A DNA stretch of 39,503 bases, from IMG/VR virus record IMGVR_UViG_3300033144_002727, positions 1-39,503 of that record. One strand, written 5' to 3'. The position numbers and the translations under genes were made by a program. Positions 30,901-38,419 of this stretch are shown piece by piece. The stretch is from a virus. Below the pieces are notes generated by a model, which worked only from the letters and a program-made list of their open reading frames with translations, was not told the origin of the DNA and searched no databases. Numbering within the stretch: the first letter of the stretch is position 1; every line of letters begins with the position of its first letter.

Positions 30901-33900
30901 CACAGGCAGGCTACTGGGGGTCAAATGTATCCACTGCTCTGGGGAGGAGGGACGGCATCGGTTGCGCGGTTTGCAAGCCTGGATCCGCAATCTGTGGAGA
31001 CGTTTGAGTTCCGTCCGCGCGGCGCGGGCATTACGATTGGTGGGCGGAGGCCGAAGGGGGTTCGCTTTGCGGGCCTGGGTGAATGGAGGACATCGGCCAG
31101 CGCGGTTGAGCCTTACAAGGAATCCGACTATCAAGAAGAGACCGTTCCGCCGTCAGAGGTTTGGGTGCAAGGCCCAAATAACACATTCTTTTCGACACGC
31201 AGGGCCGGTGGTGAAGTCTTCAATCGTGCCTATTTCGATGCTGTAAATAGTGGCGACATGGATCTTGCCCAGATGATGATCGATGCAGCGGCCAAGGCTG
31301 AGGGATACGAAAAGCGGGGAAATGTTTACGTCCCCAAGGAGGCTGCGAAAGAGGACCTTGGAAGGTCTGAGCCTTCGGACCCGGTGGTTTACGACGAGTC
31401 AGGGAATATTGTTCCTATCACCCAAAGGTTCTACCGCGACAGCGCCGCTAGGCGTATGGCGGGCGGTGATCCGAACGTAACGACGGGAGATCCGGCCTCG
31501 ATTGAAATCGAAGACCCTCTTTTCTGGAGGGAAGAGCACGCCTCCCGCTTGCCGACAGACAGAGATGAATTGGAAAGTCTTCGCCAACTGGCGAACGAGA
31601 TTCTCACGTTCATCCATGCGCCTCTCTGGAGGACGCCATACGACAAGGACAGGTTGAAGGATGATATTCTCTGGAGGTTGACTGATGAGGGTTCTGAGTC
31701 TGTCCCCGAAGAGCCCGCTGTGGTTTATGTTGGTGAGGTAGGTGAGCAGAACCCAATCGGTGTTGCGGTATGGCCGAGCGGTAAAGTCGAAGAGTTTGAA
31801 GGGAATGACTACGCCTCCGATCAGAGCCAGTCTATCGCTGAAGACTTGATCAAAGAGAGCCGAGCCCAAAATGTTTATGAGCCTGCCACTCGCCAAGCGG
31901 GCGGTGATGTAATGAAGGTAGCATCTGCTTTGGATGGTAAGTCTCCGAAGCAAGTGGTCAAGATTCTCAAGAAGTATCCCGCAAGCATCATCGCGAACGG
32001 TTTCGCTGAAGGGTTCACAGACCAAGGCCAAGTCAACCTTCTTGGTCAAAGGTTGAAGGGAGCTATGGATCTTGCGGTTCTTGGTCAGGTGTACCGGAAC
32101 CCTGGGTTTGAAACATTTCGCGTTTTCTACACGAGAGACTGGCATGTTGTCGGCCAGACGGCCACCACTAGCAGGATTCCGAATATCGTCGTAATAGAAA
32201 GCAAAGAGGAGAAGATAACCGATTACATAAGGGAGGATATGGAAAGGCTTGGTGCGAATGGTTTTTGGTTGCTGCACAACCATCCGTCCGCCGATCCGCT
32301 GCCCTCAGACATGGACGAACGGTTGACTGTTAGGCTCTACAAAGAGACCAAGGATCTATTTCCAACAATTCACCCTTCAGGGGAAAGCGGTTCCTTGACT
32401 ACTGGACGGGCTCTCGACTCAGGAACGGGATTCCTGGGTCATGTAGTGGTCAACCAAGATCGGTACGGTTACATCAACCATCGCGGGGATTCGTGGGCCG
32501 ATGCCTTGTCTGAAAAAAGGGACATCCCGGAGACATACGACGCAACACAACCGTCTGTCCCCCACGAGTTGCTTAACCGAAAAATTAAAGTCCCGAAAGA
32601 TCTTGCTAAAATTGGTTCTGAGTTGGCTCACGATCAGAATGATTACTTCCAGATTGTTTCACATAGCAGGGCCGGGATTTCTGGAATTATGGATGTTCCG
32701 AATGAATTGCTGGAGGAATTGTCATTCGCTCGGGATTCCGCCGATACGACAATCGGCGACACGCCGCGCCCGTACACGGGTAGCCTAAGGCTTGCTGCTG
32801 TGTTGCGTAGATTTTTGAATCAGACCGGGGGGGCGCAACTTTTTGCGATGAATGTAAACCCGGCTCAAAAAAAGCTCTTCCAGAGTCCGATAGCGAGGTA
32901 CGCATTCACTGATATTGTGACCACGGACGGGGAGACGCTTCTGGATCGTCCGGGTGGCAAGCTAAATTTCGGACAGACCATCAAATCGATTCGTTCCCCT
33001 TCGGTCTTTTCCGATTGGGCGCTCTCCACTCCTCCTCCAAAGCGCTTTGCAGGCGGTGATGTTCGCCCTGACCAACCTATTGTGTTTGAGGGAAGTCTGG
33101 ACCGCCCACATGAACTTCCGTCCGGTATCACGGAATTTATCCTGAACAAAGTGGTTGGCCGGAGCGAGATGGAAAATTTCCGGCGCTCTCCAACCACAGG
33201 GTTTGTTTCGGAGATAATGCGTTTATACGAAGAGAGGGTTCGTAAAGGAATCTACGTTGAGAGGGGGGATTGGGGTAACGAGGGTGAGCCAATGTATGCC
33301 CGCAGGCCACCGCGAGTGATCGGTGTGGGTGAACCTGGGGAGTCTCATGAAGAAATCGCTCACCGTCTTAGGGGTGAGATCGGGCCGCTCCCTGGAATCG
33401 TTTCGGATTCCATTATTGCAAGGAACAGAGACAATACTGAACCACACCATGAGGAAGCACCGGAGCCCGTTTTGATTGTTCCATACGACGGCACGGGGGA
33501 TGCGCCTGATGCCTACACGAATGGATACATTTCCAGGCGGATAGATGTTTACGACCCCGAACGCTGGGGTGAGGACGCACGGTCGGCTCCTTATACGATA
33601 GAACGGCCAATCATTGCGGCCGTCTCCGATCTCTGGGATATGGCTTGGGCCGCCACTCGCAAGGCTGGTGGAAGCCTTGCTGACGCGGACCTTCTCCCCA
33701 CATTGCAATCATCAGGTGTTGGGGTTGAGCCTGACTTCTTCTGGGGTCAAGTGCCTTCTGGTGGAAAGAAGGGTCCGGGCAGGAGAGGTACCCCTGTAGT
33801 CGTTCAGTCCGGGAATTACGGGGAGGATCCCGTAACGGGCCAAACCCTTGGTTACGGCGCAGCCCGTATGGACCGGAACGAAGAGGGCATCCAGCAGAAC

Positions 33901-36900
33901 ACTCCCTACACAAGCTGGAAGGAGTTGCTCCCGGCGTTTCTGGAAAGACTTGGCAATGCCAGGGTTGGTCCAGGCTCCGCAGAGATCGTTCCGGATGGGC
34001 CAATTGACCAAGACAAGGTGCGATACATCTGGAAAGCGGACGGCTGGAAAAAGCCTGCCGTGATCACGATGAGGCGTGGAGATTTTGACGGTCGCAAGGT
34101 CTGGTCTGCGGAGAACGTGTACTCCTCTGGAAACATTTATGCGGACCCCGAGTTCGCGTACCAGTCCGAGGGTGGAGTCCCCCGCTGGGGTAACGAGGCC
34201 AGTGCGGACGCAGTCCGGATCGCCTTGAGGCCGGAACTGTTCCCGCTCCAGAAGCAGCAATCCGTCCGTGGCAGGAAGAGCAGGCTCCCGCAGATGGCAA
34301 CTCGTCAGGCGGCGGGTGTCTTCCCCGAAGGAATGTCCAGCGCAGAAAGAACTGCCCAGCAGCAGATCATGGGTCCGAATGTCCCCAGGAAAACATTCTT
34401 TGAGGCGACCCTTGGGACCCTGAAGTCGATTGATTCGGACTGGATGCAGCGGGTGAGCCGTCAACTTTTTGACAAGTACGAGCGGATCTACCACATCGGA
34501 CAGGATGCTATCGACCGCAGGATTGCGGCGAGGCACCTCGCCTCAACGACGGCGCACTCCAACGCACTGAACATCGATAACGCACACGCCTACGTCGCCT
34601 CCATGATGGATACCGGAGGGATCACGAACCAATTTGGCGTGACGATGGTGGACCCTCTGGATCTTGAGAACACGATCCCCGCTGGGTCGGTGGTTGTCGG
34701 GGTCAACGATGACGGCTCGCTCAGGATGAATGAAGAAGCGATTAACGCTGGAAAATATTCTGACAGTGGCGGGTTGATGCAAATCCTGGCCCCGTTGGTG
34801 AGGGGCAATCTGGACGACACGCTGTGGGCATACGAAAAGGCAGTCCGGGCTCAGCGCCTGAGGGGCGATGGCCGCAGGGTTTCATTCACCGACACCCCGG
34901 GCCAGACGGACGATTTGATTCGGCAGGCAATAGAAACTGCCCAAAAATATCCAGAGGTCCTGGCTGCCCACCACAATTTACAGCGTTGGAACAATATGAC
35001 GCTGGACTTTCTTGAGACTGCGGGGTTCCCGCCCGAGCTGATCAGGAGCTGGAAGAAGCACAATGACTACATCCCGTTCTATCTTGATAACGATCCAGAA
35101 GTCGTTGAGGCTTTCAAGAATGTTGTCAAGGCAGACATCGGAGACAATCGTTCTTGGACGGCAATCGACAGGATCCTGACCGGGATTCCCGGGAAAAAGC
35201 TCAAGGGTGGCAAGGGTGCGTACCCGATGCTGGACCCAATGGAGGCAATTACCAAGAACGCGACCATGCTCGTTACGGCAGGTCTCAAGAACATTGCTAC
35301 GAACATGGCTCTCGATGATGCGAGTGCTGTCCAGGATGCGAGCGGGGTTGCCCTTGCGGAGCAAACGGACAAGAAGGACCCCGAGTCGATCAGGGTCTTC
35401 CGTGGAGGAGAGGAGCAGTATTGGAAGGTGGAGGACCCTCTTCTCCACGCAACCCTTACTGGGGTGTTCCGGCCCAAGGACCAGAGCTTCCAACAGGTTG
35501 AGGATGTTCTTGGAAGGCCGGCTCGCTGGCTCCGGGAGTCGGTAACGAGAAGCCCCGAGTTCATGCTGGCGAACATGATGCGTGACTCCTTGGCCGTCTG
35601 GGCGCAGGGCGGTGATGTCGGTATGCCCATCCTGGGCACGCTCTCGACATTCTCCCAGCAGATTGCGACAGGCCCGGAGACGTTCACGACTGCCGGTGGG
35701 ACCGAGATCAACCCCGTTCGGATCCTTGAGCGGACAGGAACGATTGGTGGTTACGAGTTCTCCCGAGTAGAGAAGGGAACGCTCAACCGGAAGATGCGCA
35801 GAGCGATGGGGATCAACCCCACCAATGGTGTCTCCGGTCTTCCGATGGCGCTATGGGACAAGGCGGGCGAGTGGAGTTCTGTGGCTGAGGCGGCGACTCG
35901 ACAGCGCGTCTTCGAGAACGTTTTCAATCAGGTGTACGGTGAGCTTGGCAACCTCGGCGAAGACGAGCGAGTTCGCAGGGCGATTGGAGAAGCGGCGCAT
36001 CAGGCGAGGGAGATCCTGAACTTCAACAGGAAGGGGGCGAATCCATTCATCCAGTTGGCCTCGATTGCAATCCCGTTCCTTAATGCACGGATCCAGGGCC
36101 TCCACCGTCTGGGCCGCGCGTTCACTCGTGGCGAGTTGGTCGGTGAAACGATCGACCCGAAGAAGGCATCGGTCGTTGCGCTCAGGCGGGGTGCGGCAAT
36201 CGCTGGTGCGACGGTTGGGTACACACTCCTCTTCGGTGATGATGATGAATTGGATAAGATCAGGCCGGAGGTCAGGGACGATTACTGGCTCCTCCCGTTG
36301 TTCGGAGAAGAGTTCAAATACTTCGCCCTCCCGATCCCGTTTGAGATCGGAATTTTGTTTAAGGTTATACCGGAACATTTCACACGGCAGTTGATGGGTG
36401 AGGCAACCACCAGGGAGAGTTTGGACTCTCTGAACCACGCTCTGTTCAGCACCATGAACGTGAGTTTGCCTGCACTGATAAAGCCGCTTTCTGAAAACAT
36501 CGTGAACTACAATATGTTTACGGGTGAGCACATCATCCCCTTCTACATGGAGGGATGGGGAGGGAATGCCTACCGGCCCACGACCTCCGAAACGCTGAAG
36601 ATGGTTGGCAGGGCAACGGATATTAGCCCCCTGAAGTGGGAGAACATGATCCGTGGTCACCTCGGCCAGCTAGGCATGTACGGTTTGTCTGTTGTCGATG
36701 CGGGACTTCAGGTTACGGGTATGACTCAGTTCGACAAGCCGAGCCCGAGAATGACGGACTTCCCGTTCTTCCGGAGGTTCTTGCAAGACAACTACGAGAG
36801 CGGCTTGGCCTCGACGTTCTACGCTCTCCGCGAAGAGACGGATGCGATTGTTGCCCAGGTGAACCAGTTCAAGAAGACAGATCCCGAGCGGGCTGTTGCG

Positions 36901-37119
36901 ATGCAGCAAGAGAATGTTGAGATGCTGGCGATCCGTGATTACATCAATCAGACCGAGAGGTACCTGGAGAAGATTCGCGACCAAGAGATAGCGGTTTACA
37001 CAAGCCCGGGCCTTTCGCCCGGGGAGAAACGAGAGCTGATGGACGCCTTGGCTGATCAAAAGAACATGGTTCTTCAGACCGCACCCATGATGGCGTCTCT
37101 TGTCGATGATGGTTTCTGA
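27904..37119 (+). CDS. Giant polyvalent protein: metallopeptidase, ART-like, JAMM and LPD-like domains
   Basis: A 3071-residue ORF from GTG 27904; the frame is open back to 27775 and no good RBS is seen. Residues 1-60 look like a winged helix. H495-E-T-F-H499 followed by E591/E592 (VAEEAFA) forms a HExxH metallopeptidase motif. LYHVTTNG at 835-842 with SGLISFTES starts an ADP-ribosyltransferase-like stretch. H1458-N-H1460-P-x6-S1468-x2-D1471 is a canonical JAMM motif in a RadC-like context. The C-terminal third (2140-3071) has NFNRKGANPF and IPFLNARIQG (about 2706-2732), recalling LPD38-type large polyvalent domains. Seven ATRxAGG-like motifs separate the parts. Such proteins are thought to enter the host with phage DNA and counter defences. 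Confidence 0.75.
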   Translation: MARRAPLPTGVSASLYRSVMEMTRANDAFPTREQFATLGVRSERAIKEIERVALERGDVVRGRRTRAGRYESDGALGFSPGSENSIYPSDRLAGEESVVLRKDGKVVRRREKGKFAKGNRTPQELEDAVDKIFRENRERLDKETEVYQVDFQNRRLERRLDVHGRASDRGDVDPVDVDIERVDTPGGVVGVSSEVFRVSRSARDANKSPWVVRNSAGGIEKFFASKSKAQSWLNEKQKGFGFYVDGRLKGQFRTRPEANRARAAWEASEGKAQAESSIPAGTRGRAAKVKKAVKDRWSIDPENVSELSKPERLGDGYVIREYEVSEDGSFRSSKPVEFHTTLEGARSAKERRDRERVGREAAGGELLSPGDAQFIQQVRDPEVGPGAALASKKEALVSGLEQKRLARQEARETLTPEQKEAFSSLEQRLGSILKSQGLDQRVLLKLVKGLSVTEDGRTPADFTSAARLIQIAADPGFEAKDLDSKVAALRPYLNHETFHALSQMDVISASERKELTRYAEKTPVPKRLLPQRRAEFEEKLKALLDEGQMSRENFDKSMRRASEVFRPGVTYMDIARALYSRRTIGDRGVAEEAFAMASEDYDRTRNPSPAGKPVNKVARFMTRLGRAVRGRNKETAEEIFEKLYGGEFGDRVREGKILDTWWIDNMGSPEFAELEAWSNAQGRGLPFGNLQDRIRPRVEAEPEEAEQARIRREEGERARTGRPAARDATRRAGGEEKEWGPVPWKMGRKEYLREMGVPGSLWDVDPKNDYWGGMLEEEWHDARADARKHEKVWDESALRAFLDGRLASDDVPRVRRESMVDSDLWDRAEPLPGKLYHVTTNGRSVREYGLLTSGEMEESGIADSAAGLGGSTSGLISFTESEDVASAIEDFFKEAIAVAKNEKTVEDILAEADSGEGADRPWINELVRDDEKIDRLRRGVRLETKMSGIREAELPDGARGVGSPSTASNGEAVYHAYELPLSKEEMDEERWQLFKNSSAHRQATGGQMYPLLWGGGTASVARFASLDPQSVETFEFRPRGAGITIGGRRPKGVRFAGLGEWRTSASAVEPYKESDYQEETVPPSEVWVQGPNNTFFSTRRAGGEVFNRAYFDAVNSGDMDLAQMMIDAAAKAEGYEKRGNVYVPKEAAKEDLGRSEPSDPVVYDESGNIVPITQRFYRDSAARRMAGGDPNVTTGDPASIEIEDPLFWREEHASRLPTDRDELESLRQLANEILTFIHAPLWRTPYDKDRLKDDILWRLTDEGSESVPEEPAVVYVGEVGEQNPIGVAVWPSGKVEEFEGNDYASDQSQSIAEDLIKESRAQNVYEPATRQAGGDVMKVASALDGKSPKQVVKILKKYPASIIANGFAEGFTDQGQVNLLGQRLKGAMDLAVLGQVYRNPGFETFRVFYTRDWHVVGQTATTSRIPNIVVIESKEEKITDYIREDMERLGANGFWLLHNHPSADPLPSDMDERLTVRLYKETKDLFPTIHPSGESGSLTTGRALDSGTGFLGHVVVNQDRYGYINHRGDSWADALSEKRDIPETYDATQPSVPHELLNRKIKVPKDLAKIGSELAHDQNDYFQIVSHSRAGISGIMDVPNELLEELSFARDSADTTIGDTPRPYTGSLRLAAVLRRFLNQTGGAQLFAMNVNPAQKKLFQSPIARYAFTDIVTTDGETLLDRPGGKLNFGQTIKSIRSPSVFSDWALSTPPPKRFAGGDVRPDQPIVFEGSLDRPHELPSGITEFILNKVVGRSEMENFRRSPTTGFVSEIMRLYEERVRKGIYVERGDWGNEGEPMYARRPPRVIGVGEPGESHEEIAHRLRGEIGPLPGIVSDSIIARNRDNTEPHHEEAPEPVLIVPYDGTGDAPDAYTNGYISRRIDVYDPERWGEDARSAPYTIERPIIAAVSDLWDMAWAATRKAGGSLADADLLPTLQSSGVGVEPDFFWGQVPSGGKKGPGRRGTPVVVQSGNYGEDPVTGQTLGYGAARMDRNEEGIQQNTPYTSWKELLPAFLERLGNARVGPGSAEIVPDGPIDQDKVRYIWKADGWKKPAVITMRRGDFDGRKVWSAENVYSSGNIYADPEFAYQSEGGVPRWGNEASADAVRIALRPELFPLQKQQSVRGRKSRLPQMATRQAAGVFPEGMSSAERTAQQQIMGPNVPRKTFFEATLGTLKSIDSDWMQRVSRQLFDKYERIYHIGQDAIDRRIAARHLASTTAHSNALNIDNAHAYVASMMDTGGITNQFGVTMVDPLDLENTIPAGSVVVGVNDDGSLRMNEEAINAGKYSDSGGLMQILAPLVRGNLDDTLWAYEKAVRAQRLRGDGRRVSFTDTPGQTDDLIRQAIETAQKYPEVLAAHHNLQRWNNMTLDFLETAGFPPELIRSWKKHNDYIPFYLDNDPEVVEAFKNVVKADIGDNRSWTAIDRILTGIPGKKLKGGKGAYPMLDPMEAITKNATMLVTAGLKNIATNMALDDASAVQDASGVALAEQTDKKDPESIRVFRGGEEQYWKVEDPLLHATLTGVFRPKDQSFQQVEDVLGRPARWLRESVTRSPEFMLANMMRDSLAVWAQGGDVGMPILGTLSTFSQQIATGPETFTTAGGTEINPVRILERTGTIGGYEFSRVEKGTLNRKMRRAMGINPTNGVSGLPMALWDKAGEWSSVAEAATRQRVFENVFNQVYGELGNLGEDERVRRAIGEAAHQAREILNFNRKGANPFIQLASIAIPFLNARIQGLHRLGRAFTRGELVGETIDPKKASVVALRRGAAIAGATVGYTLLFGDDDELDKIRPEVRDDYWLLPLFGEEFKYFALPIPFEIGILFKVIPEHFTRQLMGEATTRESLDSLNHALFSTMNVSLPALIKPLSENIVNYNMFTGEHIIPFYMEGWGGNAYRPTTSETLKMVGRATDISPLKWENMIRGHLGQLGMYGLSVVDAGLQVTGMTQFDKPSPRMTDFPFFRRFLQDNYESGLASTFYALREETDAIVAQVNQFKKTDPERAVAMQQENVEMLAIRDYINQTERYLEKIRDQEIAVYTSPGLSPGEKRELMDALADQKNMVLQTAPMMASLVDDGF

Positions 37120-37573
37120 ATACTTCTCGCTAAGCGAGATGACCAGATCACAGACGGCTTCCAGGCTTGGAATCGACAACACCCCGGATGATGAGGAGGT
37201 GGAGAGTATTCGATTCCTTTGCGTCAATGTGCTTGATCCAATTCGAGAACATTTCGGCGTGCCTTTTTCTCCTAGCTCTGGCTACCGCTGTGATGAGTTG
37301 AACGAGGCGATTGGATCGTCTCCGAACAGCCAGCACTGCAAGGGCGAGGCTGCGGACATCGAGATACCCGGGGTTCCGAACCTACAGTTGTCGTGGTGGA
37401 TCCGAGCGCACTTGGATTTTGATCAGTTGATTCTTGAATACTATAATGTGGGTGACCCCGCTGGTGGCTGGGTTCACGTTTCTAGCAAAAACAACACAAA
37501 GGGAAATGCGTCTAACCGAAGAGAGGTTATGACGTATGACGGGAAAACCTACAACGTAGGTCTTCCGGGATAG
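37109..37573 (+). CDS. Endolysin, M15-type (D-Ala-D-Ala carboxypeptidase-like) peptidase
   Basis: The 154-residue protein is a single M15 domain: FSLSEMTRSQTASRLGI near the N-terminus, FSPSSGYRCDELN (54-65), then S74-x-H76-x2-G-x-A-x-D83, the Zn-binding SxHxxGxAxD motif, FDQLILEY (104-111), and W121-V-H123 giving the third ligand. It cleaves peptide cross-links of peptidoglycan at the end of infection. There is no signal peptide, so it needs a holin. ATG 37109 lies inside the 3' end of the giant gene (11-base overlap); ATG 37106 is an alternative. It leads the lysis cassette with holin-like and spanin genes. Confidence 0.85.
   Translation: MVSEYFSLSEMTRSQTASRLGIDNTPDDEEVESIRFLCVNVLDPIREHFGVPFSPSSGYRCDELNEAIGSSPNSQHCKGEAADIEIPGVPNLQLSWWIRAHLDFDQLILEYYNVGDPAGGWVHVSSKNNTKGNASNRREVMTYDGKTYNVGLPG
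37419..37447 (+). promoter_or_regulatory. Possible sigma70-type promoter within the endolysin gene
   Basis: TTGATC (37419-37424), a 17-base spacer and TATAAT (37442-37447) would fire toward the holin and spanin genes. The -10 is perfect and unusual in this GC-rich DNA, but it is coding sequence and the -35 matches only partly. Inference only. Confidence 0.3.
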
Positions 37574-37583
37574 GAGGTGGTCC

Positions 37584-37766
37584 GTGGATTGGATTACAGC
37601 AAATTACAGTTCGGTTATTGACATCATCACGAAGATTATTGCGGTGGCTGCTGCGCTCTCGGCAGTTCTTCCTGCCGGTAGCGAGGCGGGGAAAATTGTC
37701 GGCGGGATTCGCAAGATTGCGGACTTGCTTGGACTTAACGTCGGGAACGCCAAGAACGCACAGTGA
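37584..37766 (+). CDS. Small single-helix membrane protein, probable holin
   Basis: The 60-residue protein from GTG 37584 (GGAGGTGG at 37573-37580) has one hydrophobic helix, VIDIITKIIAVAAALSAVLP (about 11-30), then an amphipathic tail KIVGGIRKIADLLGLNVGNA. The arrangement MDWI...helix...K-I-x-x-LLGLNVG-x-AK is common in small proteins beside endolysins in marine phages. Position directly after the endolysin and before the spanins supports a holin or pinholin role that lets the endolysin reach the wall. Its stop overlaps the next start (GTGATG at 37763). One helix alone would be a small holin type; topology cannot be settled from sequence. Confidence 0.6.
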   Translation: MDWITANYSSVIDIITKIIAVAAALSAVLPAGSEAGKIVGGIRKIADLLGLNVGNAKNAQ

Positions 37767-38032
37767 TGTCTCTTTGGTTTTTGTTGGCGTTTACGTTTGT
37801 TTTAGTGTGCTGTATTGTCATGATGGTGCATTACGCACAGGATGCAGCAGAGAAAGAGATGAGGTCAGCAAAGGAATCTTTGGATGCGATCGATCGTTTC
37901 AATGAAAAGATGTCAAAGCCTATTGATCGAGGCAGCGATCTGGTTCGGGCTATGCGCGACAGGGCTGGGATGCGCAATGAAGGGGGTGGATTCTCCTCCT
38001 CCGTGTCCGACTCCTCAAAGGAGAACGATTGA
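37766..38032 (+). CDS. i-spanin (Rz-like inner-membrane subunit)
   Basis: The 88-residue protein has an N-terminal anchor (LWFLLAFTFVLVCCIVMMV, about 3-21) followed by a periplasmic charged helix (QDAAEKEMRSAKESLDAIDR, FNEKMSKP) and a flexible Ser/Gly end. This is the typical i-spanin build: a type II anchor with coiled coil. A lipoprotein-like gene overlaps it in the +1 frame, the classic Rz/Rz1 arrangement. Spanins fuse inner and outer membranes in the last lysis step, implying a Gram-negative host. ATG 37766 (or GTG 37763) overlaps the holin stop. Confidence 0.6.
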   Translation: MSLWFLLAFTFVLVCCIVMMVHYAQDAAEKEMRSAKESLDAIDRFNEKMSKPIDRGSDLVRAMRDRAGMRNEGGGFSSSVSDSSKEND

Positions 38033-38147
38033 GCAAGTCGAGATGATGATTGCTAGGCAAGAGTACGAGAGCATTGGCATTTGGCTGGGAAGAGTTGAGA
38101 GATATTGCCTGGGAATTGATGCAATCAGGACCGGGGGGCGGGGATGA
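37902..38147 (+). CDS. o-spanin candidate (Rz1-like lipoprotein), overlapping i-spanin
   Basis: In the +1 frame relative to the i-spanin, this 81-residue protein has a basic start MKRC, a hydrophobic stretch LLIEAAIWFGLCATGLG and Cys24 as a possible lipid-modified residue (box G-L-G-C, weaker than consensus L-A-G-C). A proline-rich SPPPCPTPQ follows, as in Rz1 proteins. It then continues with a helical region (IEQVEMMIARQEYESIGI, RVERYCLGI), longer than lambda Rz1. It starts inside the i-spanin gene, extends 115 bases beyond it, and its stop overlaps the next start (ATGA at 38144). ATG 37884 is an alternative start. Overlap and composition are the main support. Confidence 0.5.
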   Translation: MKRCQSLLIEAAIWFGLCATGLGCAMKGVDSPPPCPTPQRRTIEQVEMMIARQEYESIGIWLGRVERYCLGIDAIRTGGRG

Positions 38148-38419
38148 AGAATCAAGAAAATTTGACTCCAGATGATAAAGATCTTTCTCAAAATGTTTGG
38201 TTTGAGGTTACGGTAAAGGTTCGTGACCCGCTGGTCGCTCGGCTGATAAAGCAATTAGCTGACCGAAGCAACGCTGGGGCCGAGGAGTACGGTTGCAATT
38301 CGATACTTGACAGGGTTAATGATCCTGTCGAGCTGATAGCAGAGTCGATTGAAGAGACCCTGGATAAAGCAGTCTACCTAATGGCAGCCAAGATGTGCTT
38401 GCTGTCCCCTCGGGGTTAG
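38144..38419 (+). CDS. Small acidic phage protein of unknown function
   Basis: The 91-residue protein contains VRDPLVARLIKQLADRSNAG, then EEYGCNSILDRVNDPVELIA and ESIEETLDKAVYLMAAKMCL. The order R-S/N-x-x-G-x-x-x-Y-G...E-S/H-x-x-E-E-x-x-D-x-x-x-Y recalls small phage helical proteins related in shape to MazG/dATPase-type four-helix proteins, with E-E-x-x-D as a possible metal site. I am not certain of the family. It begins at ATG 38144 (ATGA overlap with the o-spanin, G-rich region upstream) and is the last plus-strand gene before the convergent junction. It could be nucleotide-metabolism related or structural. Confidence 0.45.
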   Translation: MKNQENLTPDDKDLSQNVWFEVTVKVRDPLVARLIKQLADRSNAGAEEYGCNSILDRVNDPVELIAESIEETLDKAVYLMAAKMCLLSPRG

